DNA of 64,000 nt from Eumeta japonica (Eukaryota; Arthropoda; Insecta; Lepidoptera; Psychidae): positions 62,001 through 126,000 of the forward strand of contig BGZK01000212.1 in assembly GCA_005406025.1 (NCBI GenBank), written 5' to 3'. Shown piece after piece: positions 45,201-56,590 of the stretch. Below the pieces are notes generated by a model. That model did no database searches, was not told where the DNA came from, and saw nothing but the letters and a program-made list of their open reading frames with translations. A program made the position numbers and the translations under genes. The stretch's first letter is position 1. The number at the start of each line of letters is the position of its first letter.

Positions 45201-47439
45201 GATTTTGCTCATTTTCAAATGTGTCATTTGCAAGCCTTTTATATGAATAAAAACTTAATGTAAGAAATAAAAACATCTTATATATGTTTATATCTTGAGT
45301 AGTCGCACAAACGGCAATTATAGTTTATTGCAATAAAATTAGTTTTACAGACGAACCAAAATTGTGCAATTCAATTCTGACTATTTGTATAAGCATACAA
45401 ATGGACAACCAACAAAATAGACTATTAAAAGACTTTACAATTTCTTTTTAAATTATTGACCTGAGTTCATTGCTTTGAGAATGGAATCGGATGAAGAAGG
45501 AAGCTTGAAACGAAAAAAACTAATTTCCAAAACGATATCTAATTTATGTTGTACAGTATAATCACTATTCTACAGATTTAAATTATAAGAGCTATCGCAT
45601 TTTATTTTATTATTATTATTAAGCTATTGCATAGCCTTTATCGCGGGCTTTGAGTGCGGCGACCGAATCAAGAAATTCCGTAACGAAAATAAAACCTAAC
45701 ACCCGCACTCCGCCTACCATGTAGCTCGGCCGAGAGTTCGCTTAACGGGTATGTACGATACGGGTATGTATGTTCGCTTAATGGGTACGACTGAACGAAG
45801 CTCGCTCGCATCGAGACGAGCTGCTCCGAAATCGGACGAATACGTAAGCAGCTGTTTGTGAGAAAGTATATAGGTGTATAGGTATCTATCATATTTTTAA
45901 AATGTCACACTCACCGCATGTGCCCCGTAAGTACACATGTAGGTATGTATGTATACATAGGTGTACCTATGTACAAGAGTGAATAGCAGTTGCTGGTGAA
46001 TAGCTATACGCGTAAAATTTGTGTATAAAGTGTTTTAAATATGAATAAACAAAGTGCATTTATTAATGAAGAAAGTGATGAAAAACTTGAATCAATATCA
46101 AAAAAAAAATACTGCATAAATAAATAAATAATTATAATTACATAAGTTGATAAAAAATGCTAAAGGAAATCATGACCAAAATCTTACCTACACTTATTTT
46201 TAGCGCCGTAAGTATAATATAGAAAAGAACAGGTCATAATTATCATTGTTTGTCTATCAAATTGATTCTGATGGCACATTTTCTCATAAAATAATTAAGA
46301 ATATTTTGAACAACTAAGATGGTGAAGCAACTCATTGCTCCTCTCATAAGCAGTATCGAATATATTCAATACATCGTGACACCTTTCTTAATGGATACTC
46401 ACGCTGCTGTGTATAGGCAATGACAAAATTTATTTCTATAAATATTTAATATTAAAATGACGGCCATGGGGTTTAAGTATGTGTTTCGAATAATGCCATG
46501 TATGGGAGAAACACTTCTCTCAAATAGTAAAAACACAATATGGGTTTTATATCCTTTTACGAACTACGCTTTTAACCTAAATAGTTAAATTATAGAATAA
46601 TTACCTTAAAAAGATACGCGCGAATAGCACCGTATATTATTAAATTCCATAAATATATCATCTATATCTATGTCCTCACGTCAGTATCGTAAGCCCCACC
46701 GAACAAACTGTCCGTTAAAAATATCGTGTATGCAGCTTATGAAATTGTTTACTAAAAGCTTTTCGATGTTTCCGCTTCCATAAGTCTGGTACGCTTATGT
46801 ACTTAATAAATTCATATTTAAACAAATTTCGTCTTTACCAATGTTTTATCTCATGCGAACACAAATAATATGCGTTATGTTTACGAAGCTTGTATTTTAA
46901 ATGTGTTCTTCCGGGCCTTACTTTTATGTCAGAGAGCCTGTCTCAAATATGTAAAATATGTACAAAATTGCAAAAATATACAAAAACACTGAATATGCAC
47001 TTTTTATGTTCCATTTATTTTAGTTAAACAATTCTATTTTTATACGTACTCTATATAATACTATGCTCGCCCCGACTTTGCGCAAAAGCAGAAACACTTT
47101 TGACATGTTGTTAATATGTAGGTTTCAATAAGCTATGTACGTAGTTACTGCGGGCCGAAATAAGCAGCAAGATGTGCCTATTTATACAAACACTAACGCT
47201 TCAACTTGACCAATATTTGTCTCCCAAAATTTAAATTTTCCCTGTTATACATCACGTGACATTTCATAAACTAATATAAATACCATACGTGTGTCATTCC
47301 CAAATGTAGAGAATCAAAATCTAATTTTAGGAAACAAACATCTGTCCGATGTCCAACAAAGCTTTAGCGTTTGTAGAAATCAAAAAGACTCGCCGCTTGT
47401 CTCGGCCTGCTGGACCTGTTTAAAAAGAAGTAAGTGAAA
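45201..47439. other. AT-rich noncoding stretch
   Basis: No gene recognised. 45,640-45,860 is CpG-richer and contains a short direct repeat (GTTCGCTTAACGGGTATGTA and GTTCGCTTAATGGGTACGAC, about 40 bases apart). 45,935-45,972 is a TATG/CATA-rich near-palindrome. Confidence 0.5.
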
Positions 47440-47542
47440 TAGGACTTCTTTGTCAAAAATCGAGATTTCGTCAAAACTTGACATTTTAGGTTGCTAGGAA
47501 TCTATTTCGACCATTTTCCGAGTGATGTCTTTCAGTATGTTT

Positions 47543-47567
47543 GTGTGTGTGTGTGTGTGTGTGTGTG
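47543..47567. repeat. (GT)n microsatellite
   Basis: An uninterrupted GT run of about 25 bases inside the AACTTCCCGCT-family element; related copies have shorter GTGTG stretches at the same place. Confidence 0.9.
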
Positions 47568-47583
47568 AGTTCGTCCGTGATAT

Positions 47584-47621
47584 TAACCTTTAATATCAAT
47601 CGGTATTGATATTAAAGGTTA
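47584..47621. repeat. Perfect 17-bp inverted repeat (hairpin)
   Basis: TAACCTTTAATATCAAT, loop CGGT, ATTGATATTAAAGGTTA. It lies next to the GT run within the AACTTCCCGCT-family element and is not present in the other two copies. Confidence 0.85.
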
Positions 47622-47979
47622 TCTCTCTCTATTCCTTAAAAAGTTGCATCGATTGATGGAACGCACATGAAAATTTGTTAAATTTTTATTTAACAGATTT
47701 TCATCTTTCAAATTTAAAAGATATTTTTCAATAAATTTTTTTCAAATTGTATTTTTCTAGAATATTTTTTAAACTGCTCTACTGATAAACTTCAAAATGT
47801 AATGAGGTATTTTCCTAAGAAAACAACGTTAAATTCGCAATCCGCATCAATATTGATTGATGTGTTAAAGAAATACCATTGAAGAAATATTTTTCAAAAA
47901 AAGTTTTATTTTGGAATATTTTATAAAACACTGTGCCACAAGCGTCTCACATAGGCCGACTATGTATATATACATATAT

Positions 47980-50890
47980 GTTCCTTCAACGGCGCTCGGT
48001 CTGGGATCAGTCCTCCCTAGTTCATTGCTCGCACTGTCTGAGCTTCGAATACGTCAGGCATTTGTGCAAAGACGTGTCCGATAAATGTGCCCATTGCGAC
48101 GGGACCCCGTCCATGCCAAATACCAGTTCTGGCTCCGTTTTAACATCTTCGGACCATAACGCGGTCATGTTCGCCGTACATATCGGTGGACGATCCAGTC
48201 CTCGGCCTCTTACTGGTACACAAGTCTACACTACTGCATAGATTCGAGGGTTTGAAACAGCAATGAATGCTGCTCTGGTCATCCATTGCTGTTTGAAACC
48301 ATCGAGCTAAAACGGACTATAATCGTCGAGATGGTGAAATGTGAGCTCGTGCGACCAACACGGCGACGTCGTGGATACCTACATTTGTGCATCCAACAAG
48401 CTCGAAAACTCCACTGGTGAAGTTCCAAGTTAGAAGAACTAAAATCTGTTTTAGTTTTGCGCACACTAAGGAGCATCGCATCCGAAACGTGGTCTCTAGT
48501 AGACGGGAATTGTGTGGTTGGGAAATACATTTGATCCAAGGTTTACGAAAGGGCAGCAGTCGAGACGCAAACTACGAGTTGCAAGCGGTTTTGCTCTGCT
48601 CAAGACGGAGAGAGCTTATGGGACTGCATCTACAGGGTCAATCGGGAAACGGAAGGAAACCGGAAGGATATCCTACTGAAGACCCATTTGGTACAAGTAC
48701 AATTCTGAACGAGTAGGCGACTCTCCGGGCAGAGACCTTCTTCTCTAATGACCGGGTCGATACTAACGATCCGTTTCACACGAAAGTTCTTTAGCAAAAC
48801 AATTCTTTTGATAGAATCAACCACCCTTAATTTCGAAGGATCTGGACTCACCTTATACCAAGGCCGAGTTGAAAAAAGCATTTCATCCTCGAAAGGCCCC
48901 GGACATTAATGGATTCACGTCGGGCATTTGCCAGGTGGCCATCTTTTGAGATCTGGGATTGTTCTTAGCAATGGTGAACAAATAACTAGAGCTGATATAT
49001 TTTCCCCGGGCCTGAAAGGTGGCTATCATTAAGATGATTCCTAAGTCAGACAAGAACGACTATGACAGTTAAATGTCCTAGCGTTCAATAGGTCTGCTCC
49101 CTGTGCTGAGCAAAACCGTGGAAAGTATGCTGTTTGGGTGCTGCCAATGGTATTTGATACAGAAGCTGCAAGCAAAGCAGTGTAATTTCACGCCACAGTG
49201 CAGGAGAGAGGACGCCTTCTATGATCTAATGACGTACATCTTTTGTGAGTTAAATATTAAGAAGATTATTATATTAATGATGTCATTGGACATAGAGGAC
49301 GCCTTCGACGTGGTAGTCGGCGTTGAAAACCCAGCTATTCGTATATAAATGCTCAGTAAACCTCTACCCGGGAAATTATTGTACGGTACGCTGAAAGGAA
49401 GTGCAGGTAGGAGACCTTCAAGGGTTGTATACAGGACTCTGTAATCGGTCAAATCTTAAGGAACCTCATTTTAGAATTCTTACCTGAGAACTAGGGGAAC
49501 TGAGCATATATATGCAAACGTTTGAGGATGATGCGATACTCATATTCTTCAGACAGTGAGATTCTTTGGTGGAAGAGAATTTCAACCGGGCATTAACTCA
49601 TGTGTACTGCTGGAGAGTCTAAACTAAGCTAAAGTTTGCGCTATCAAAAACTATTTCGATGGCACTCACGATAAAGCGACTACGACAACCTAATAGTGCA
49701 TATGAACCGTGAATATATAAGTCTAGTTGTCAAGGCTTGTAAAAGGGTTACTAATATAAAGAAGTAGCTCGAGCTGCCAAGGCAACGTAAGGTCTTAGTC
49801 CGGAGATCGTCGACCATTTAAATTTCCATGATAGAGCCAATCGTACTGTACGTGTGCTTGGGCACCGGTGACAAGGAAGCCCAGGGTGCGAAAGGTTCTT
49901 AACACTGTACAATGCAGCGTCGTTCTTTAAGTATACCGGATTCATCGAAAGGTTTGCTTCCATTCTGTGCTGATCCTCCTGAGAGTGCTTTCTCTCGACA
50001 TCAGGGTGAGAGAAGCGGCTTGACTTTATGAAGTGAAGCGCGGTAAAGACTTGGGAGACACTTTTCTAGACCGAAAGCTCGGGAAAACCCTGATTCTATG
50101 GCAAATTATCTCACCCTGCGTACGTGTCCGTAAACGAATTCGAGAGTGTCGACGGACTGAACTCTCATACCTTCGACCATCTCGCCATAGTCGGGACGTA
50201 CATTTATGCCGACGGTAGCCGTATAGAACACAAAGTCGGTGTCGGAACAGAGAAAAGACTTAATACTAGACACTCCGACTCGATCCCTTCAGCATGGTTT
50301 TTTATTCGAAGATAGTAGAGCTGCAAAAAGCGATACGGAGAGTTAAAATGGGTAAAGAATGGGCTGGTAAACATATTTGGTGACTTAGGTCTGTCCTAGA
50401 GTAATTGACCGGCTAGAAAACCTATCACCTTCTAGCTCATGAATCTATGTGCTACTTCTCTGAAATTGTTGCGGAAAGTAGGCCTGTGTGCCTATTCTGG
50501 ATTAGAGCACATGTTGTAATTGTGGGAAACGAGCGTACAAACGAGCTCGCCTGGCGCGCCATCCCCTCTAAGAAGACGGCAGCGGACTACGCCAGATTTC
50601 CGCTGACATATACAAGGACAGTGATTAGGGCGGCGAGTCTGGAAGAGTGGCAAGAACGATACGCCGAGGGAATCACGAGTAAGATCACCAATTGCTTCTT
50701 TCTCTAAGGGTGGAACAAGTGCATAGAGTCCTCTGACAAATCGTCATGAAGTTCCAAATTGGCGCAAACCTTTACGGGACACGGTGGAGTGACTCCGCAA
50801 AGACTCGGAACGTACTGCATGTCCTCGACGAATGCGATATATTCCTGCTTGAGTGGATGGCATTAGAAGCGGAAAACTGATGGAAACTTT
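47980..50890 (+). pseudogene. R1-clade non-LTR retrotransposon, internally deleted and broken
   Basis: R1-type LINEs encode an ORF1 with CCHC knuckles and an ORF2 with endonuclease, reverse transcriptase and (in some lineages) RNase H. Here a 102-codon frame (47,933-48,241) holds CSHCLSFEYVRHLCKDVSDK and CAHCDG, the end of ORF1, then runs into SSDHNAVMFAVHIGGRSSPR, the endonuclease C-terminus. Reverse transcriptase follows in broken frames: GLLPVLSKTVESML (49,090-49,130), SLDIEDAFDVVV (49,279-49,315) and a catalytic-type FEDDAIL (about 49,520-49,540; usually FADD). Near 49,990-50,130 VREAA and VKRGKDLGDTFLDRKL mark the connector. RNase H remains as IYADGSRIEHKVGVGTE (50,200-50,250) and WIRAHVVIVGNERTNELAWR (50,499-50,560), where the usual ADE is TNE. 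GHGG at about 50,780 and LHVLDECD-like residues near 50,830 mark the C-terminus. Many stops. Confidence 0.85.
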
Positions 50891-50999
50891 TGAGATTTTA
50901 TGGCGTAGTAATTCATAAATACTAAAAATTGAGTAATTGAAAAAATGGAAAGCAACTGGAATTGTAAGATGAAAATTAAAGTCATGATAAAAAGAGCAT

Positions 51000-51680
51000 G
51001 GTATTTAGTGTAAATTAAAGGGTAGATTTATAAATAACGTAAAGGATTTGGAAAATCCGTTTAATAGAATCCGGTCATAAACTCAATAACGATCACATGT
51101 ATTTTAGGTTTTCTCACACCCATGTAAGACATGTGGTTAGGAGTTATGTTTAAATGTTTTTGAAACTTTCAAAATTTTAAAACATAAAGATAATAATGAT
51201 ATGATCAATGACTAAATTAATGTTAATAAATCGCCATTTTTGGATACTTGCCTGTAACTATTTCGGTAATGGTTGGTGATGGTTAGTCTGTGACAATTGA
51301 AAGACATGTCTATTGGTAATTGTCTGTGGCTGCTGGTAGAGGGGCGTTTGTCACCCTTTGACGTATTATACAGTGCACGGCTGCATGTCATATGAGGAGG
51401 TTGGAAACACATCTGTTGATTGTTTTTAACACTCCTTACGCCTTGGTGGATGTGACTGTCTACATTTTCTTGAGGATGTGCCTAGTTGTCAATAAACATA
51501 CTTAGAAATAACAGTATAGCTATTAGCGGACTAAAATAAATAACTATTCTTACTTATGTTTTCGATATCTGTTAATTCTCTTGATTCAATATTTTATTCA
51601 TTGGATAAGGATTTATGGTGGAAGAACAGGTTCGAGGATCAGCGCATGCTGCATGTTAATGCACGTTGCAGGCAAGCGCG
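51000..51680 (+). pseudogene. Penelope-like element, extreme 3' part, copy B
   Basis: Plus-strand broken frames at 51,110-51,220 read ELCLNVFETFKILKHKDNND then DQINVNKSPFLDTCL-stop, nearly the same as the end of copy A (LNVLESFEILKRKDNN, DQINIYKSPLLDACL). The following approximately 460-bp 3' UTR matches copy A in reverse complement (phrases TTGCCTGTAACTATTT, AACACTCCTTACGCC, GGTGGATGTGACTGTC, TTGGATAAGGAT, GCACGTTGCAGGCAAGCG). Homology ends near 51,678. The nuclease core and reverse transcriptase are missing. Confidence 0.75.
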
Positions 51681-51897
51681 CCTTGGAAAATAAGCTCAAA
51701 ATGGTAGGGGAAATTTTTGAAAAACTAAAACATAAAATTATGTTAATTAGACATAGCAAATGTTGTTGATATAAACAGAACTAAGTGCAGAATAAAACAA
51801 GTACAATTGTAATAGAATAAGATAAGTAAGATAGAATTAAGACACAAATAAATAGATTACAGTAAATTATACAACCCCTAGCATCCATACATCTCCA
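51681..51897. other. AT-rich noncoding stretch
   Basis: No gene or repeat recognised. Confidence 0.5.
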
Positions 51898-51949
51898 GTT
51901 CCATACATCTTTTATAATCTGGTACAAGATTATAAAAGATGTATGGAAC
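51898..51949. repeat. Perfect 23-bp inverted repeat with 6-base loop
   Basis: Arms 51,898-51,920 and 51,927-51,949 (GTTCCATACATC...ATAATCT and its exact complement) with loop GGTACA. The perfect arms suggest recent origin or selection. There is no coding context. Confidence 0.9.
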
Positions 51950-52046
51950 CGAATACGTATAAATCTAATAATGGAATGCGATACATGCATAAGGGCTGCA
52001 GTTTCTACGCTACGAAGGTGGAAATTAAAAAAAGCACAGTACTTAA

Positions 52047-52081
52047 TTTAATTGCTTTTACTTACAGTAAAAGCAATTAAA
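52047..52081. repeat. Perfect 16-bp inverted repeat with 3-base loop
   Basis: TTTAATTGCTTTTACT, loop TAC, AGTAAAAGCAATTAAA. It sits about 100 bp from the preceding hairpin. Confidence 0.85.
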
Positions 52082-53184
52082 AAATTTTTTTTCTCAGAAC
52101 CAAGCTCAAAAATTTTGTTTAGATGCCAAAATAAGTCCCTGAAAATATTAATGTTAAGGTTTCCCGCGTTGCACTTTTCAATTTCCCATAAGAATAACAC
52201 GGGGTAAATCTTTCTTTTATTTTTGATTTTTATAACTAATGAATGATGAATTGCCCTGCTATGCTGATTGAATACTTTTATAGAGAATTAAGCGCTCAAC
52301 AAATAAATTTTTAAGTTATTTTTTGATAAATTAACTCAGTCACAAGTTATTCGAGGTCAAAGTTGAATTCATTCTTAATTTAACTGTTTTTTGATTGATT
52401 TGACAAAAATATTATGTTTTTAGAAAAAATGTGGTCAAAATAACTTACAAATCACATATTTGCTATTTGAGGATTGTTAAACAATATTTTTTGCTAATTA
52501 TTAAAAATAGATGTAGTACTGAGAACAATTTATCAATGACAGTTAATTCTAATTTGAGATTTCTCGTTTTTGAAATTTGCATCAATCGTTCCGTTGGAAT
52601 CAATGTTTTTTCACTGATTTTCAATTAAATAACAGTTTTAGAAATTCAACTTAAAAAATTTTATCATAAAATAAATCACGCAAGGTTTCTCATTTCTATA
52701 TATAGTTAATCGATCAAAATATATTTTATTTAAATCGATTAAATACGTTGATAATACAATTATTCGTTGTGATTTTAAAATTAATAACTATATGGCGCGG
52801 AGAGTAAATGTTATTTCATCAGGTTAGTTGATCATTTTAATGCTTCTCTTTAACAAAAGTATTGTTAGCACAATTAAGGGCATCCGTAAGCAATTACTTA
52901 ATATTTAATGATTTTATAGCAATTTTTTCATTGTGAATAACATTATAACGATAAAAATGAATAAATTGATTAACATTATTGATGATCCAATTGAGGCTTT
53001 TATTAGACGTAAACTTCTAACGTAAACTCCCTCAATAAAATAGGTTATAGCGGTGTTTTTTTATCAGAAAACATACTGCTGATATATATATTACTGTACT
53101 TAGTTTCTACCCTAATTTTAAGTTTCTGATCGAATTCTCAGAAGAACAATTCATACATATAATATTCTATAAAGTTCAATGACA
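52082..53184. other. AT-rich noncoding stretch
   Basis: No gene or repeat copy recognised. Confidence 0.5.
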
Positions 53185-53490
53185 CGAAAAAAACCGTTTG
53201 TCTACAAATTCAATACTTCCAATTGGAAATTAGAAGTTATTTTAATAATGACTATTGCAATATGTGCCATGACAGAACTGATAGTTGTAAGTAACCGGAT
53301 ATTAGTTAACTTTGAACGTCCGAATTTAAAACCGTTTTTTGTATCAAGCAAAATAAGAAAAGAACAGAAAAAAAAACCACATAGCTTTAGATGTGAAAAG
53401 CACAGAATTATTTTTTTTTATATTACATAATTCGCATCGTAGTTCCTAGTTCCATTTCCCGCTCAATCTTGATCTCGATCGTAATTTTAA
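53185..53490 (+). repeat. Dispersed repeat family C, copy 1 (inverted pair)
   Basis: Matches the reverse complement of 56,828-57,145 in order: AAAAACCGTTTGTCTACAAA, CCAATTGGAAATTAGA, CATGACAGAACTGATAGTTG, TTTGAACGTCCGAATTTAAA, ACCGTTTTTTGTATCAAGC, AGCACAGAAT, TAGTTCC...TTCCCGCTCAATCTTGATC. Identity is moderate. The 83-codon frame at 53,179-53,430 is within the repeat and is not kept open in the other copy, so it is not a gene. Confidence 0.75.
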
Positions 53491-54545
53491 CTCAATTCTG
53501 GTTTAGATATTTCAGTTTTTATCCCAACTTTGTTAGATTCTGATCTTATCTGTCGTATTGATGCTGTAACAGATAATGTTTAACATAACGAAGATGAGGA
53601 TTATCGATATCCTATATCTTTTTTGAAGTTCTAATTTATTTTACTAAATTGTGATTGATGATGTCAATTTTTGACGCGAGCAATGTATCTAATGGTAACG
53701 GCGATATGTGGATGACGATGGTGTAACAATTCAAATTTTATTTTTTTGACATTCTTTCTTATCTTTTCATGAAGTTGCAAATTTGTAGTGTTGATGATAT
53801 AAAATAATAATAATAATTACAATGATGATTTATACCTTACATTTTTTTAGCTACAGTTCTACTTCTTCGTCAAGTTCAATATCAAAATCATTTCAGCAAT
53901 TTCTCCATCTTTAAAATGATCCAAATGACATATCTACAATGCAAGGTGTATAGAAGGGCATTAACTACAACAATAACGAGTCGAAATACATTGTCAGTTT
54001 TAAATCATAGATTAAAATGTTAGACGCAGTTTCATTTTCCAAACACGTAGCTTTTATAGATTGATACATTAACACATAGGCATACAGTACTTTTCAAATT
54101 CTAATATAATTTAAAATCAATACTGCGTTTTACAAAATGGGGCATTTATTTTAAACAAGAATTTCATTATATCTGATTAAGTATATACCAAGTCAAAATG
54201 GAATGTAAATGAAATTATTGGTTAAACAAGTTTTATAAACTGTATTGGACGGCCTTTGTAGTGTACTATTGCATGTGAAATTCGCAAAAAATATTTTTAA
54301 TTTTTTGTATAACTGTATACTGAAATATTTCGAAAAGTGTAAATCATGCACGCTGTATAGTGATGATGCAAATCAACCAACGAGATCCATAACACAAATT
54401 ATGCGCTTTATATTTACGCCATATTATAATTAGCTCTAATCGAGGAAGTAAAATTAACAAAAATAGTTTCCAAAATATCTGGAATTCGTCACTAATTAAA
54501 CGGAACAACTACAAGTACAGTGCCGGCTATTTTATCTATTTGATT
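53491..54545. other. AT-rich noncoding stretch
   Basis: No gene or repeat copy recognised. Confidence 0.5.
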
Positions 54546-54547
54546 AA

Positions 54548-54718
54548 AACTATAAATCGCGCCGCTGATGCGGTTATCTCGGCCAGCGCACAGGATTAGC
54601 GCGGGCGACAGCGGCCGCCCCGTAAATTGCTCCTTCGGCAGGCGCGGCCGCCCGCCCGCCGCCGTGTTAGTTAGCGTTAGTTTATAACGGACCGGATAAA
54701 ACGCTGGCTCCGAACTTT
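54548..54718. other. GC/CpG-rich island, candidate regulatory DNA
   Basis: Very GC-rich core (GGCGCGGCCGCCCGCCCGCC at 54,641-54,660) with a GGATTAG homeodomain-like word (54,592-54,598) and a TTATCT GATA-like word (54,574-54,579). Such short words are expected by chance and are noted only as description. No ORF of interest. Confidence 0.45.
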
Positions 54719-54854
54719 GGATAAACATAAACATGTTGTACGTCGTGCTTTTGTTGTACGTCAGCTCATATACAAATGTTTAACATGAGATATAACAGTG
54801 GACAGAGAATTATGTGCTTACATCAAAATTCAATTTTTATTCACGTATAATTAA

Positions 54855-56590
54855 AAGGTCGTGGAAAAGTTTTTTCATATTTTATATACAAATTCAAGAT
54901 AATTTGTCAACATATTTTATTTACATTTATTATAAAATATATATTTATGTATGTGTGTGTGTATAATTTTGTTCAACAACTTGTTGCCACTTTGTAAATA
55001 GTGATTTACTAATCCAATTGCTGTTTGCAAATTTCGAGACTTGTGATCAAAAAACTGCGACAACTAGTTTAGATAGTCCTCTCTTGATGGTAACCAAAAC
55101 TACCTAAAGAATTATAAAGAGATAAAAATCTGAGGGTGCAAGATCAAGGCTATATGGTGGATGCATTAATACTTCTGAACAAAACTCTCCAAGATTTACA
55201 GAGTGGCTAAAAATGTGTTTGGTTTAGCGTTTTCGTGGTCAAAAACAACACTTTTTCTGTTGATCAATTTCGGTCGTTTTGTCTCTACTTATTGCTTGGC
55301 AGTAAAGGCTCATAATGAATAATGGCCTTCCAATCCCACCATACACGTAGCATCAAGTTATTACAAGTTAATCCGGGTTTTTATATACTCTGTGGAGTTT
55401 ACTTGCCTTTTGACCATCATCCTTTTTGCATTTTCTTGTCGTAGGTAATCCGTTTTTGATCACCAGTGATCAATTTTTTTTGACGTGACAACGTCTTAAA
55501 TTAGGTTGCGGCTGGGAGTCACTTATGAAAAAGTGTAACGCTCGGTAACGTTACGATGAGTCACCGAACGAGAGAGAGGCCCGCCGAATGCCTTGCGTCT
55601 CTCTCCCACTCAACTATGATCGGTCTGCCGCGCGCGCAGCACTAGAGAATTAGTGCATAGCTTGCAAATGTATTGCAAGTTATTGTATGTATATTTGTAT
55701 ATAAATACGTATGTATGTGTAAAGGTAAAAATAAAATTTTGTTAATATGAAATTCAGTGCGAGATTCTTTGTATAAATTAATGTTTTAAATATAATTCTT
55801 TGTATAAATAAATGTTTTAAATTGTTACTATTATTTCATCCTTCTTCCTACTATACGAATGAATATTCACATTAAAATGATTTTACCATTCAAAGTCGTT
55901 GTCACGTAAAACTTTCGCCCGTATACCGACTTTACAGGCAACCAATATTTTTTTTTTTATAAAAGGTTCGGTTTCATTACATTTCCATAGAAAATCGCAA
56001 AAGAGTACACGATTCATTAGATTTATTTCAGTAAACTCGTGTGGGATCCAAACATCGAGCTTTTTTGTGTATACAATTTTTTTTCAAATGGGTCGAAACT
56101 ATTTTGTGGTAAATCCCTAGCTCTTCAGCTATGTCGTAACAACTAATATGTTGATTTTGTTCTACTTTTTCCAAAATGGCATCGACTTTATCCGTAACAG
56201 GTCGACCAGAGCGAGGTTCATCTTTGACATCAAAATTATGTATCTGAAACCGCTTGAACCCGGTTTGTGCTACTCTTACCGACACTGCATTAGGTCCATA
56301 AACGTCACAATTTTTTTTGCGGTTTATGTCGCATTTTTCTTTTTTCATAGTAAGATTTCAAAATTTATTGAAGTTCTACGTTAGATTCACTTATTTCAGT
56401 GGACAGAAAAACAGAAGTAAAACGGCAAGATACCGTTTTTGCTATTACTTTTCATTTTCTTTTCTTAAAAATGTCATCCATTTAACGGTATCGAAACTAG
56501 CCAGATAGAAACAGAACATCTTACGGCAATCTAGTTTACTGCAACTTTTTAATTATAAAATACAAAAAAAAAATTTTTTCTCTGAACTAA
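54855..56590 (-). mobile_element. mariner, full length but dead, with nested insertion
   Basis: Same family as 26,533-27,220, judged by end sequences (GTGGAAAAGTTTTTTCATAT at left, a matching inverted right end at about 56,550-56,587) and by transposase blocks. On the minus strand a 106-codon frame (56,348-56,028) reads CDVYGPNAVSVRVAQTGFKR, FQIHNFDVKDEPRSGRPVTD, KVDAILEKVEQNQHISCYDI and AEELGIYHKIVSTHLKK, both HTH units of the DNA-binding domain. It continues as HEFTEINLMNRVLFCDFLW and NETEPF, is interrupted by the nested element, then resumes with KKLITGDQKRITYD (first catalytic Asp kept, GDE changed to GDQ). A later block is VVFDHENAKP, where the second catalytic Asp (HHDN) is Glu. The total minus about 450 bp of insertion is near 1.3 kb. 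It resembles SETMAR/Mos1-like mariners. Confidence 0.85.
55483..55942. mobile_element. Small non-autonomous element nested in mariner, ACGTGACAACG inverted ends
   Basis: ACGTGACAACGTCTT at 55,483-55,497 and AAGTCGTTGTCACGT at 55,893-55,907 are inverted repeats (14 of 15). Mariner coding sequence stops just before the left end and resumes around 55,945, so the element spans about 55,483-55,942 and the repeat on the right is subterminal. The interior includes GAGTCACTTATGAAAAAGTG, a GC-rich CGGTCTGCCGCGCGCGCAGC patch and a 28-bp tandem duplication (ATTCTTTGTATAAAT-AATGTTTTAAAT) at about 55,760-55,820. No coding capacity. I recall similar phrases from lepidopteran repeats but cannot name the superfamily. 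Confidence 0.7.

Larger units (their letters stand above)
47440..47930 (+). mobile_element. TIR element of AACTTCCCGCT family, copy 2 (5' end degraded)
   Basis: AAAAATCGAGATTTCGTCAA, then TAGGTTGCTAGGAATCTATT, CGACCATTTTCCGAGTGATG and a (GT)n run correspond in order to 57,960-57,790 read on the minus strand and, more loosely, to 37,060-37,180. The rest matches 57,700-57,350 (minus), including TTCAAAATG/AAACTTC-type and AGAAAACAACG-type phrases. The diagnostic AACTTCCCGCT end is missing here. No coding capacity. Confidence 0.65.

Noticed and set aside
47543..47621. GT run plus hairpin as a terminator or regulatory switch
   Set aside because: Both lie inside a non-autonomous transposon copy; the hairpin is absent from sister copies.
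53179..53430. 83-codon frame as a small gene
   Set aside because: It lies in a dispersed repeat whose other copy does not keep the frame.
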